Shown: positions 22,124-32,036 of the stretch, piece after piece | How positions within the stretch are numbered: position 1 is the stretch's first letter | Layout of the letters: each line of letters starts with the position of its first letter | DNA from: Marchantia polymorpha subsp. ruderalis | Lineage: Eukaryota > Streptophyta > Marchantiopsida > Marchantiales > Marchantiaceae | Direction of reading: 5' to 3' | Length of the DNA stretch: 64,000 nucleotides | NCBI GenBank assembly: GCA_037833965.1 | Contig: AP031356.1 | Span: 3,928,501 to 3,992,500, forward strand | Notes under the pieces: model-generated | What the model was told of the DNA's origin: nothing | Databases searched by the model: none | The model's input: the letters and a program-made list of their open reading frames with translations, nothing else | Position numbers and translations under genes: made by a program

Positions 22124-25100
22124 ATGACCTTCGACCGGGCGGCGGAGAACGTCCCATTCTTGAATTCGCGATTCCAATCTCTTGTGCGCGCTGCGCGCAT
22201 CCATCTGCTGGCTGCTGAACATTCTCGACGTCGCCGCACAGGAGATTTCTTGTTGATTGAAGGAGAAGTGAATGCGCGTGATTTGGAATTGAGGGCGATT
22301 AGAGTTTGCCGAGAGAGAAAGAAGCCCGGGCGGTGCGGAAGTAGAATGAGCGGGCGAGCGAACCCCAGGAACGCAATGACGAGACCGAGCCGATTGCGGA
22401 TGGTGCCACTTCGCCTACCACAGAACGGGCTGCGCGCTTTCGAGGAGCGCTTAATAGCAAGAAAGCTTGATTTCTTGCTATGGGGATGGAACTACATCTG
22501 TGCGAATATGGTGCGCGAGTGGCTAGAGCCACAGGGACCACCCTCGCGCGGATTGCGTCCGCATGTTGATCGGTGGACAGTCCAAGATTGGGCGCAGGCG
22601 TTGGGAAGATGTGCTGGCATGCCAGGGCATCTCCTTTTCGACAGTGAGAGCATCAAGGTGACCAAGCAGGAAGAGGCGCAATTTGTGGAGCTGTTCAAGA
22701 CCGGGAGGTCTACCAAGAATGGGTACAGGACCCGTGATTACAAGGATCGATTTCGCCGGACTTTGTCCGCGGCGCTGATGCAATTACTGCAGCCGCACCG
22801 CGCCTGCTACATCACATTGTGGCAGGTTTCTTTTGTGGAGTGCGTCATCGAGGGAACTCCAATTCACTGGGCGAGCATCCTGCACAGGGTGATGCGACAG
22901 CACGCGTTTGAGGAGAAGGGGGGAACTCTAAACCATCTTTCTCCTTTCCTCATCAATTTTTATCGACAGCGGAATTGTTTGACAGCGGCGGAGCTGGAAC
23001 ATTTTCCGCCATTGTCCATCGACCATCCCGGGAAGTATGTGCGGGAGAATGAGGTCGACACTGATGCAGAGGAGTCACCGACTTCTACCCCATCAAGACG
23101 GAGGGACGAAGGGAGACACACTCCTGCAGCACGAGTGCCGCGGAAGCGGCGATGGAGGGAAGAGTCTGAAGAGGAGCAGCATCAAGAACCCTCTGCTCCC
23201 ATTCGACCGCGGCCGCTGTGCGAGCCATACAGCCGGCCGAAGCAGAAGGCACGCAGACTGGTGTTACCAGCCGACAGTGCGGACACGGCGACGATTGCGA
23301 CGGAGCAAGGAAGTGCGTCGCCAAAGAGGCATGAGGAAGCGCGGACGACCGCAGGAGCGACGGGCCACGCTGCAACCTCGACGGGAGAGAGGCCGCCTAC
23401 GGGCCAAGGGCCTCCGGAGTTACCACGTGCGATGCGGACAGATGTTCCGTTTGCGCACAGACGAGCCTCCGCGGACGGACGAGCCTCCGCGGACCGGCGA
23501 ACACAAGTGGACGTGGATCTACGCTTACGCGTGGGAAGGAGCAGTCCGCCTGTGCACAGGCGCTCGCCTGTGCACAGGTCGCCTGTGCACAGGACACCTC
23601 CACACGTGCCGCCTGTGCACAGGCAAGAATCACCCCCGTTCCAATGTAGGAAGGGGAAGGAGCCGGCGGAAGAACCGCCTACGAGACACCGGCCCTCGGG
23701 GCCAGACCCACCGGCGCACCACGCGCCGCAATTTGCGCCTTCGGCGCCAGGGCCTTCGAGCCGAGGAGATACGAGCAGGGAGCGTGCGGAGGCCGCATCA
23801 TCGGCGGGTAGTCCGCCGATAGATGCGCCTTCGGCGGTAGGGCCTATAGGCCAAGGGACATCGGGCGAGCGGCCCCCGGCCATGTCGCCTTCGGCGATAG
23901 ATGTCCGCGGCGCTACGCCTGCGGCGGACAAGGCGCCGGCAATCGCGCCTGCGCACGGGCCGGGCACAGCCCCCACGGACCGATCAAGGGAGCAGCAACA
24001 GACGGTGGAGCGGAGTGACTGTCCGCGGGATGAAATTTCGATGCGCGATGCGCAATCAAACCCCGCGCAGCCACCCTCCGCTCGATCGCCTTCGGCGGCG
24101 GGCAACGGCGGCAGAGAGGACGCGGTAGACAACCAACAAGCGAGCGACGGGGATGCCGCACGGGTACATTCGCCTTCCGCCTTAGACATTTTGGCGACGA
24201 GCAGCGAGGCTGCAGCCTTGCCTTTGCGGGGCAGTCGCCGACGCAATCAATGGCGACTGAAATTCTCCACTCGGATGATGACGACGGAGGCTCCACGGAA
24301 GAAATGTCAGGAGCAGAAGACACCGAGGAGGAGGAGGAGGAAATTGTTGGAGCGCCGGCGGCGGCGCTCTCTGAGCAGGTGATTCCGTTGCTGAGGTACT
24401 TGGATCGCAAGGTCGATAAATACGCCGACCCACTCCAGCCGGGATCTTACATCGAGTTAGTGCGCAGGCGGACTCGCACTAAAGTCCACACCAGCAAGCT
24501 GTTAGCTAGAGTGGACCAGGAGTTGAGGGAATTGAAGGAGAAGCATGCATGCTTGTGGGGTCAGTACAAACTTAATCAGAAATTCTACAAGCACTCCGAG
24601 AAGATGAAGGATGAGAAACTGGACGAGCTCACCAAGGAGCAGGTGAAGGTCAAGGAAGCACTCATTTCTGAGCAGGCCCAGAATCGGATTTTGTCAGAGG
24701 AGCTCGTGCGACAGACGCGGTTGTTGGAACAATGTCAGCTCGCACGGCAGGCGGATGAAGAGTTAATCCGCAGGTTACAGTCAGAGTGTGGCGAATTGAG
24801 AGCGCAACGTGCTGAAGCCGAATCGCAATTAGTGATAATTGAAGAGGATCGCAGGAAGGAGGCGGATCGCACGAAGGTGGAGACGGCGAGGCGTGTCGCC
24901 CACTGCCTCAAGGGCTACGCCCACTGGGAAGTGAAGGCGCAGGAGAAACTCACACTGCGTGAGTTTGAATTACGCGCAGCCGGGTTGTTGTCAGGCGACA
25001 GTAGGAGTCGGCGGAAGGTAGCAAAGAAGCTCGATGCCTTTCTGTCGAAGGCACAGGATACCATGTCCGCCCTCGAAGTGGAGGTGTTCGCAGCGTTGCA

Positions 25101-25230
25101 GCGTTTGGGACTGCACAGTCGAGCGGAAGATTGGCAGGGTAGGGAGTTAGTGCGCGGCAGTCGGCCGCGCAGGAGACGTAGTACAGGTTCCGCGGAGTGT
25201 AGTGTAGCGTGGTTCCGTGCAGGCGTGTAG
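22124..25230 (+). pseudogene. U3-encoded ORF in element 1 5' LTR, frameshifted
   Basis: It starts at ATG 22124 in a good context (accatga). The first 700 or so codons stay open, then a net 34-bp loss near 24223, relative to the copy at 48810-48850, shifts the frame. That frame ends at 24382, while the proper C-terminal frame continues at about 24250-25230. Residues 1-100 are basic. Residues about 100-290 look globular (pieces such as REWLEPQGPP and LWQVSFVECVIEGTPIHWAS) and recall the 'putative plant transposon protein' domains found beside Athila/Tat elements, a weak resemblance. Residues 300-700 are low-complexity and Pro/Arg/Ala-rich, and the C-terminal part is a long charged coiled coil. 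Its function is unknown. Confidence 0.7.
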
Positions 25231-25266
25231 CGTAGTGCAGTGTAGTGCTAGGTAGGACTTAGAAGG

Positions 25267-25295
25267 TATAAAATAGTTCCAGGCGTTTTGCCTGG
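25267..25295 (+). promoter_or_regulatory. LTR promoter TATA box with adjacent hairpin
   Basis: TATAAAATAG at 25267-25276 is followed by the inverted repeat CCAGGC-gtttt-GCCTGG at 25279-25295. The same pair occurs in every LTR here (37533, 47159, 49889, and TATAAAGTAG near 58960). The transcription start is expected near 25300, so the long frame lies in U3 and the last ~0.94 kb is R/U5. Confidence 0.7.
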
Positions 25296-26259
25296 GGTTC
25301 TTTCCCATCAGAAGTGCAGATCAGGAACCCATTTCCTTTGCGTGTTTGTGTCCTTGAGTTCTGTCACCACGCACGAGGAGTTACAACTTAGCGTTCCGCA
25401 TCTTGTAGCTGAAGGCCTTCGGCCGAATGTTCAGAGCTAGTACATTGGTTAGAGACTTGAGTAGTTTGGAACTGCACCTGCGGGTGACTGCCGATGCTCA
25501 GAGCCAGTGACTAGTTAGATACTTGAACAGTTTCGCCCCTACACCTTCGAGTGTTTCTTTCTGATTGTACTCCTTGGGATTTTTCCCCTGAATGCCAAAG
25601 TGAAGTTTTGCTACTTCGTGTAAGCCTTGGTTGTAAATTCAGGTTACGCTGCAGCAGGTGCCTTGAGGGTAACCCCTGTAGTATTTCTGGGAATGACAAG
25701 TGCCTAAGAATTCAAACTCTTCAATAGACTGTTGTTGTGTTACTGGAATGTTTCACAGTGAGTCCTTCAGTGCGGACCTGTGTTCTCTGCGCGTTTTGTG
25801 AGTTGAGAGTGTTGTTCACCGCGTAGGAGTGACTTCGATCCGAAGTAGGCAGTCCAAACCGGGTTTCCTACACTAGCAGCAAGCTAGTGGAAGTGTTGTA
25901 AAAGCCGGAGTTGGAAGTCACTGCCCGCAGCTTTGCCGAGTGTGCTCGCGAGAGACTTTCCCCCTGAAATCTTGAAGTAGAGGTCCTAACGGATCTCTGG
26001 GTTGTGTTTCTGTAGTTTCAGGTGTGTGTGTGTGTGTGTTACGCTGCACTGTGCGACCTCCGAGTGCGCTCCGAGTGGACACTTGCAGTATTTCTGGGAG
26101 TGACAGTCGCCTGAGAATTCAAACTCCTCAATAGTCTGTTAAAACGTGACACTTTGTACCCTGTGTGTTCCTCTGTCCCTGTGGGTTCGACCTTTCTACC
26201 ACTATATTGCAGTTTTAGCCTTTAGTGGGTTATTACATAAGAAGCCGACAACTTCTTTT

Positions 26260-26277
26260 TGGCGCCGCTGCCGGGGA
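26260..26277 (+). other. Primer binding site of element 1
   Basis: TGGCGCCGCTGCCGGGGA, one base different from the site of Athila-type elements that pairs with the 3' end of Asp-tRNA. A 22-nt spacer separates it from the LTR end, which is longer than usual. Confidence 0.75.
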
Positions 26278-26323
26278 CAGTTGCGTCAACACCGGGGTTT
26301 TTACGAGCAGCCATGCTCGGTGA

Positions 26324-29158
26324 ATGTCGACTGGGGCTAGCGGGAGCAACCTAAGTGCTAGAGCTGTCCGCAGGTTCCGACGAGATTCAGAGAAGGCCGT
26401 GGAAGAGGCACGGCGTCAAAACAAGAAAACACCAAAAAGCGTACCTAAGCCTAGTTCGGCCGACATCCTTGGGGAACCTACCCCCGGCGACTCGGAACCA
26501 AACTTGGTGCTTACAGTTCTACTAGATATTCCTTGCACGGACCCGCCTCGTGAATTAGAAACGACCACCCTAGAACCGTCGACAGACACACCGATGGCGG
26601 ACGGACAAGCCAATGTGCGGCTACCTCAGCCGATTACTAAACATTCCTACCCAAAGTATAAAGGGAGTGGGGATGACGACGATGCAGATTCATACATCAA
26701 GTTGTTCGAGTCGGTGTCTATTGCCAATCGCGAGATCGCAGACGACGACCGACTAAGGATCTTTCCAAGCCTTCTACGGAAGAAAGCGAGGAGTTGGTAC
26801 AATCACATAAGCATCGATCCGACTGGGTTGACAACATGGGCCCAGCTGAAGGAGAAGTTCCTTCGCCGCTTCCGCGAGCTCGGTTACGACAGCCGGGTTT
26901 TGACAAAGTTACGTAATTTGCAGCGAGAGAAGAAGGAGAGTCTGCGTGACTACACTGAGAGATTTCTGGACCTCCTTGACAGAATACCGAAAACAGGACC
27001 AGGGTCCCCTTTCTCGGTACAACAAGCTGTGGATTGGTACGTGACCGGTTTAACTCGGGAGATGGAGACTTTTTGCCGACGCAGCAAGTGCGACACTATT
27101 GAGGATGTGATTGCATCGGCAGAAGCCTTGGAAACTTCCACTCTCAACCGAAGAGGGAGAGAGAGACGGGAGTCGAAGGAGCGAAAACCGAAGGGAGGGC
27201 GAAGACGACGTAGAGGTACAACTACGTCATCGGAGGAATCGTCTTCGGACGAGAACCGTTCCTCATCTGAAGAAGAGGAAACCTCATCGTCGGAGGAGGA
27301 GAAGAAGAGGAAGAAGCATGGGGCAGCGAAGAAAAAGGGCACCCGACGAGTGACTACGGACAGAGCGCCGGGAGACATAGCCTCGAAGATGGAGACCCTT
27401 GTGAAGGACTTCGCCGATCTCAAGGTTCAAGTGGTAGGCGGACATGATCGCCGAAAATCACCCGGGAGAGTGCGAGCGAACTTATGGTGTACTACGTGCG
27501 GGGCGGTGGGACATGCAAACACCGAGTGCCTTACCACCCGTCCGTCATACCCAGTCAACGCAGTAGAGTGGGCACAACCGTACTATGGAGAGCACCCCCA
27601 GTACTATGGAGAGGCTAGCGAAGAGACAGCCTACGCCGTCCAGTCGGTTCCTACCCCTACTGTAGTTTCAGCAATGCAAGTCCCACGATATATTCCGGTG
27701 GATCGGGCCACTACAGTACCCGTGAGGCGGAGAGCACCTCCAGGGACGTTTGACCCACCGCCACCGCGAGCTTGTTATAATTGCGGGGAAGTTGGACACT
27801 TCTCACCGCAGTGTCCCCATCCAAAAAGGCGAAACGATTATGCTCCGACATGTAGTAATTGCAAGAAGACCGGGCATACTGCGCCAGAGTGTGATCAGCC
27901 ACCAGTCCCTCGGCCAGCGGTACGATTTGTGAACACTCCTGCCAAGGAGGACGTCCAAGTTAACCAGGTCGAAGTAGGTTCAGACGGGGATGACGAAGAC
28001 GAAGAATGGCCGGCGGAAGAGGTTATGTGCGCACGGGTCGAAACTCGTAGTTCCAAGAAATCGAAGGAGCAAGAGCGTGACACTCGCAAGCACGAACGGA
28101 GAACCGACGACCGGACGGGAAAAGGGAAGGAGAAGACATCCAGCAAGTCCGACTTGCGACCTGCACGGAAGTCTTCGGCTACGCGAGAGGCACCAGCAGT
28201 ACGCCCCCAGACAGCAGTCGAGGACGAGCCAGTGCGCTTGCTGAAACGGGACTATGCTCCGGATATCCGCAACGAGGTAACCAACCTGTTGAAGGAAGCG
28301 ATCCGCACTCAAAAAGACCCACAGCGGCCAGACTTGACATCCCCCCTTGGGGCGAAGTTGGCAGCCACCGTGGAACCTCGCAGAGCGTCGCCGCAGACCC
28401 CGGCGACCCAACGCGCCCACTATGACTTGGTCGAAGATCTCGGGAGTCGAAAAGTGAACATCACGTTCAAGCAGCTCTTGGAGGACAATAAGACGTATCG
28501 GAGAATGTTGATGCTTTCGCTACGGCATCCGCGGAAGCCGCGCGCATCCACCTCCTCTCAAGTATATCAAGTGGAGAGCGAAGACCAAGGGCCACCAGAG
28601 ATCGATGTGGAAATAGCAGGGTGTTGTGTACGCAGGGTGCCAATCGACTCTGGATCAGGAGTCAACATAATGACGGAGGATACCGCGAGAGCCTTGGGGT
28701 TCAGTCAATACGAACCCTCGAAGCGTGTGTTGAGATTAGCGGATCAGACGCGGAGAATGCCTGCAGGTATGCTGCGCAATGTCAAGACAATCATCGGGGG
28801 TGCGGACTTTCGGTTGACGTATATCATCCTTCAACCGATGATGAAGCAGGGCTATGACGTTCTGCTCGGGCGACCATGGCTATATGGCGCACAAGTCAGA
28901 TGTGATTGGCGAAGGCATCCCCTTAAGTTTCCCCATCCTTCGGAACCGACCAAAACCATTACGGTGCCCTGGAATAGGGTCAGACACGAAGGAGAGACCC
29001 CATCGACAAGTGCAGGTTACACATCGGGCGGGGACAGTGAGTCGACCGCGCGATCGGATTCCAGTGGTACCGAATCCGATTATTTCGTAGGCTTCGTTGC
29101 CTGCTGTTCGGTGGGAGAAGAAGAAGAGCCGGAAGCTATTCAGCCGGAAGACGAATAG
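26324..29158 (+). CDS. gag-pro: Element 1 gag-protease, ending in a leaky-type TAG
   Basis: 944 aa from ATG 26324. Residues about 130-240 form the Ty3 gag core (SWYNHISIDPTGLTTWAQLK ... REKKESLRDYTERFLDLL). An Arg/Ser/Glu-rich stretch follows at about 285-345. Three CCHC zinc knuckles lie near residues 387 (CTTCGAVGHANTEC), 483 (CYNCGEVGHFSPQC) and 510 (CSNCKKTGHTAPEC). An aspartic protease follows with the active-site DSG near residue 775 (IDSGSGVNIM) and the downstream LLGRPWL. Gag packages the RNA, and protease matures the polyprotein. The frame ends TAG CAA TTA and continues in the same frame into pol. A 13-codon upstream frame (26313-26354) overlaps the start. Confidence 0.9.
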   Translation: MSTGASGSNLSARAVRRFRRDSEKAVEEARRQNKKTPKSVPKPSSADILGEPTPGDSEPNLVLTVLLDIPCTDPPRELETTTLEPSTDTPMADGQANVRLPQPITKHSYPKYKGSGDDDDADSYIKLFESVSIANREIADDDRLRIFPSLLRKKARSWYNHISIDPTGLTTWAQLKEKFLRRFRELGYDSRVLTKLRNLQREKKESLRDYTERFLDLLDRIPKTGPGSPFSVQQAVDWYVTGLTREMETFCRRSKCDTIEDVIASAEALETSTLNRRGRERRESKERKPKGGRRRRRGTTTSSEESSSDENRSSSEEEETSSSEEEKKRKKHGAAKKKGTRRVTTDRAPGDIASKMETLVKDFADLKVQVVGGHDRRKSPGRVRANLWCTTCGAVGHANTECLTTRPSYPVNAVEWAQPYYGEHPQYYGEASEETAYAVQSVPTPTVVSAMQVPRYIPVDRATTVPVRRRAPPGTFDPPPPRACYNCGEVGHFSPQCPHPKRRNDYAPTCSNCKKTGHTAPECDQPPVPRPAVRFVNTPAKEDVQVNQVEVGSDGDDEDEEWPAEEVMCARVETRSSKKSKEQERDTRKHERRTDDRTGKGKEKTSSKSDLRPARKSSATREAPAVRPQTAVEDEPVRLLKRDYAPDIRNEVTNLLKEAIRTQKDPQRPDLTSPLGAKLAATVEPRRASPQTPATQRAHYDLVEDLGSRKVNITFKQLLEDNKTYRRMLMLSLRHPRKPRASTSSQVYQVESEDQGPPEIDVEIAGCCVRRVPIDSGSGVNIMTEDTARALGFSQYEPSKRVLRLADQTRRMPAGMLRNVKTIIGGADFRLTYIILQPMMKQGYDVLLGRPWLYGAQVRCDWRRHPLKFPHPSEPTKTITVPWNRVRHEGETPSTSAGYTSGGDSESTARSDSSGTESDYFVGFVACCSVGEEEEPEAIQPEDE

Positions 29159-31999
29159 CAATTAACTGTGGGACTGGGAAGGAGTGAGACGAGTCACACC
29201 GAGGGCATTGTCGACCCTAGTGACTGTCACGAAGTACAACTCAGTCCCGACAAGTGCTTGAAGGTATCAAGCGCAGTGAGAGGAGACGAGCTAAGGAAAG
29301 TACAGGCATTCCTTAGCCATTATGTCGACGTCTTCGCCTGGAAGATCGAAGACATGAAGGGGATACCTGCACGGTATGGGGAACACCGTATCGATTTACT
29401 GGACGACTCAGTACCCATACGACAGCGCCAGTATCGCCTCAACCCAAAATACTCCTTGCTAGTTAAGGAGGAGATAGACAAGTACTTGAGTGCTGGTATT
29501 ATTTACCCTGTGCTCAGCAGTGAGTGGGTGTCGCCGATTGTTATCGTACCCAAGAAGTTGACGGGTAAGATACGAGTGTGTCAGGATTTCCGGAAGTTGA
29601 ATGCAGCAACACGCAAGGATCATCACCCGTTACCATTCACGGATGCCATTCTAGACCATGTCGCAGGACATGAATGTTATAGCTTCCTGGATGGGTTCTC
29701 AGGTTACAATCAGGTGTCTATCCGGGAACAGGACAAGGATAAAACTACGTTCACAACCGACTGGGGAACTTACGCATACCACAAGATGCCCTTCGGTCTA
29801 TGCAACGGGCCTGCCACCTTTCAACGGATGATGACCAATATCTTCCAGGAACAACTGAGGAAGTTCCTGGAAATATTCATAGATGACTTCTGTGTCTTTG
29901 GGAAGCGGTCTGAACACCTAAGTCACTTGAAGCAGACCTTCGATAAATGTAGAGAGAGCAGTTTATCACTGCATCCCGAGAAGTGCTTTTTCTTTATGAC
30001 TAGTGGGATCTTGTTGGGTCATCGGGTCTCGGCAGACGGCATTGCGGTGGACATCGAGAAGGTCAAGGTTATACTCGAGCTTGAGCCACCCACGAATCTA
30101 AGAGAGCTGCGAGCATTCCTGGGTCATGTGGGCTACTACCGAAGATTCATACACCTGTATGCAATACTGGCGGCGGACCTGACCAAGTTGTTGAAGAAGG
30201 ACGAGCCTTATGCTTGGGGTGCGAACCAGCAGTCAGCATTTGAGGCTCTTAAAGCGAAACTCACGACTGCTCCCGTACTAAGGAGTCCAGACTGGAATCG
30301 ACCATTCCATGTTTACGTTGACACATCTGCCTTCGCCATCGGTGTAGTACTGAGTCAAAAGGATAACAACAAAAAGGACTACCCGATCTACTTCGCGAGC
30401 CGACAGCTGTCTCTAGCAGAGCGGAAGTACACCACGACTGAGAGAGAAGCGTTGGGGATGGTGTACTCCTGTAAAAAGTTCCGTCACTACCTAATCTGCT
30501 ACGAGTTTGTGTTCCATGTGGACCACTACGCATTGCAACACCTAGTCAAGAAAGCCGACCTCTCCGGTCGGATCGCCAGGTGGGTGTTGTTACTACAAGA
30601 GTTCACCTACATAGTCCAGACCAGGAAAGGGGTGCACCACGAAAATGCGGATTACTTGTCCCGATTATGAACCCAGCCGACAGAGGAGGAATTGGTGGAC
30701 GATTTTCCAGATGAAGAGTTATTTCAGTTGTCTGCAGGACATGAGTCCCGCTATGCCGACCTGTATCGATATCTGCTAACCCTCCAGTGTCCCGTAGGCA
30801 TGGATTTGGAACAGCGAACTGTCTTTATTCATAAGGCAGGCCCGTACCAACTCCAGCAGGGGGTTTTGTTCAAGAAGATGGCAGATGAGCGCTTATGCAG
30901 ATGCCTGGAGGAATCAGAGGTACCAAGAATAGTGAGTGCGATGCATACAGAGGAGGCGGGTGGACACTATGCCACCAGGAACACGGTCACAAAGATTCTA
31001 AATGCGGGGTATTGGTGGCCGACCATGTTTAAGGATGTTCTCGATTACATCCGCAAGTGCGACAGTTGCCAGAGGACGGGGAGACCGACGCCTACAACAC
31101 GCTGGCCCCTGACTCCCATCATGCCTCTAGCACCTTTCGAAAAGTGGGGCATTGACTTTGTAGGGCCGATACAACCAGTGACTAGAAGTACAAGAAGACG
31201 CTACATTCTGGTAGCAACGGACTATGCCACCAAAATGGTAGAGGCCAGGGCCACCAGAAGGGATGATGCTGCCACAGTGGCAGCCTTCTTGTTTGAGTCG
31301 ATCATCACACGCTACGGATGTCCCTTAGAGCTAGTCAGCGACCGGGGCACGCATTTTCTGAATCAGATCATCGAAGATCTGACACGGTATTTCCACATCA
31401 AGCACCGGAAGACTACTCCATACAATCCCAAGGCAAATGGACTGACGGAGAAGTCCAATGGTCTGCTGTGTAAAATACTACTCAAGGTCACGGTGAATCA
31501 CGCTCACGACTGGGATACGAAGCTAGCAGCCGCTCTATGGGCGTACCGGACAGCTGAGAAGATCACGACCAAACAGACACCATACTTTCTGGTGTATGGG
31601 CAACACCCGATCCTCCCGATCGAATTTGAAGTACCCACCCAACGAACGTTGGATTTGCAGAGGATGGCCGCAGAGGAGAGTCAGCTCTACCGGTTACAGG
31701 AGGTCACGCTGCTGGATGAGAGGAGAAGAGACGCCGAAGATCGCACCAGGAAAATCCAGCTCCGCCGAAAGGAGAGATACGATAAAAAGATCAAACCGGT
31801 ACTCCTGCAGGCGGGTGATTTGGCATTGCTCTACGACAGCAGGCATGCCAGATTCCCAGGCAAACTGCACCTAAGATGGATGGGACCTTACAGGGTTGTC
31901 GAAGTCTTCCCGAATGGATCCATCCAACTTGCGGACCTGGCCGGCGATTTGTTAGGCACCCGAGTGAACGGGTGGCGATTGAAGAAATACCACATGTGA
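29159..31999 (+). pseudogene. pol: Element 1 pol (RT, RNase H, integrase) with one nonsense codon
   Basis: It directly continues the gag frame after TAG. No ATG is needed if it is made by readthrough. RT motifs: CQDFRKLNAATRKDHHPLPF, YSFLDGFSGYNQV, MPFGLCNGPATFQRM and the catalytic FIDD at about 29880-29888. RNase H follows (VYVDTSAFAIG ... TTEREAL). TGA at 30668-30670 replaces the TGG of element 2, cutting the frame between RNase H and integrase. Beyond it, 30671-31999 stays open: HHCC zinc finger (GGHYATRN ... CDSCQRTG), the DDE core (WGIDFVGP, SDRGTHF, NGLTEKSNG) and the GPYRVVEVFPNG end. No chromodomain is seen. A single recent mutation, not general decay. Confidence 0.9.
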
Positions 32000-32023
32000 G
32001 TGTTCGCGTGGGCGCTCACAATT

Positions 32024-32036
32024 GAGGAGGGGGGCA
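32024..32036 (+). other. Polypurine tract of element 1
   Basis: gaggaggggggca lies directly before the 3' LTR start TGTGGTACC at 32037, the plus-strand primer position. Confidence 0.8.

Larger units (their letters stand above)
20876..26237 (+). repeat. Element 1 5' LTR (5362 bp)
   Basis: It begins TGTGGTACCCC and ends TTATTACA (TG...CA ends). About 1.25 kb of GC-rich palindrome-laden DNA is followed by the long U3 frame, then the TATA box at 25267 and about 0.95 kb of R/U5. R/U5 holds a (TG)n run near 26022-26039 and two internal direct repeats: about 25432-25470 with 25499-25534, and about 25679-25733 with 26088-26141. Confidence 0.9.

Noticed and set aside
23545-23630. Spaced palindromes resembling a CRISPR array
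   Set aside because: Spacing is irregular, spacers are not unique or uniform, and the DNA is plant nuclear retrotransposon sequence.
23182-24246. 354-aa minus-strand frame opposite the U3 gene
   Set aside because: Its codon pattern mirrors the Pro/Arg/Ala-rich plus-strand linker; it is broken or shifted in the other LTRs and has no independent start context.
29880-29888. FIDD instead of YxDD at the reverse transcriptase active site
   Set aside because: Phe or Ile at the first two positions is ordinary in Athila/Tat-like plant Ty3 elements; both catalytic Asp residues are present.
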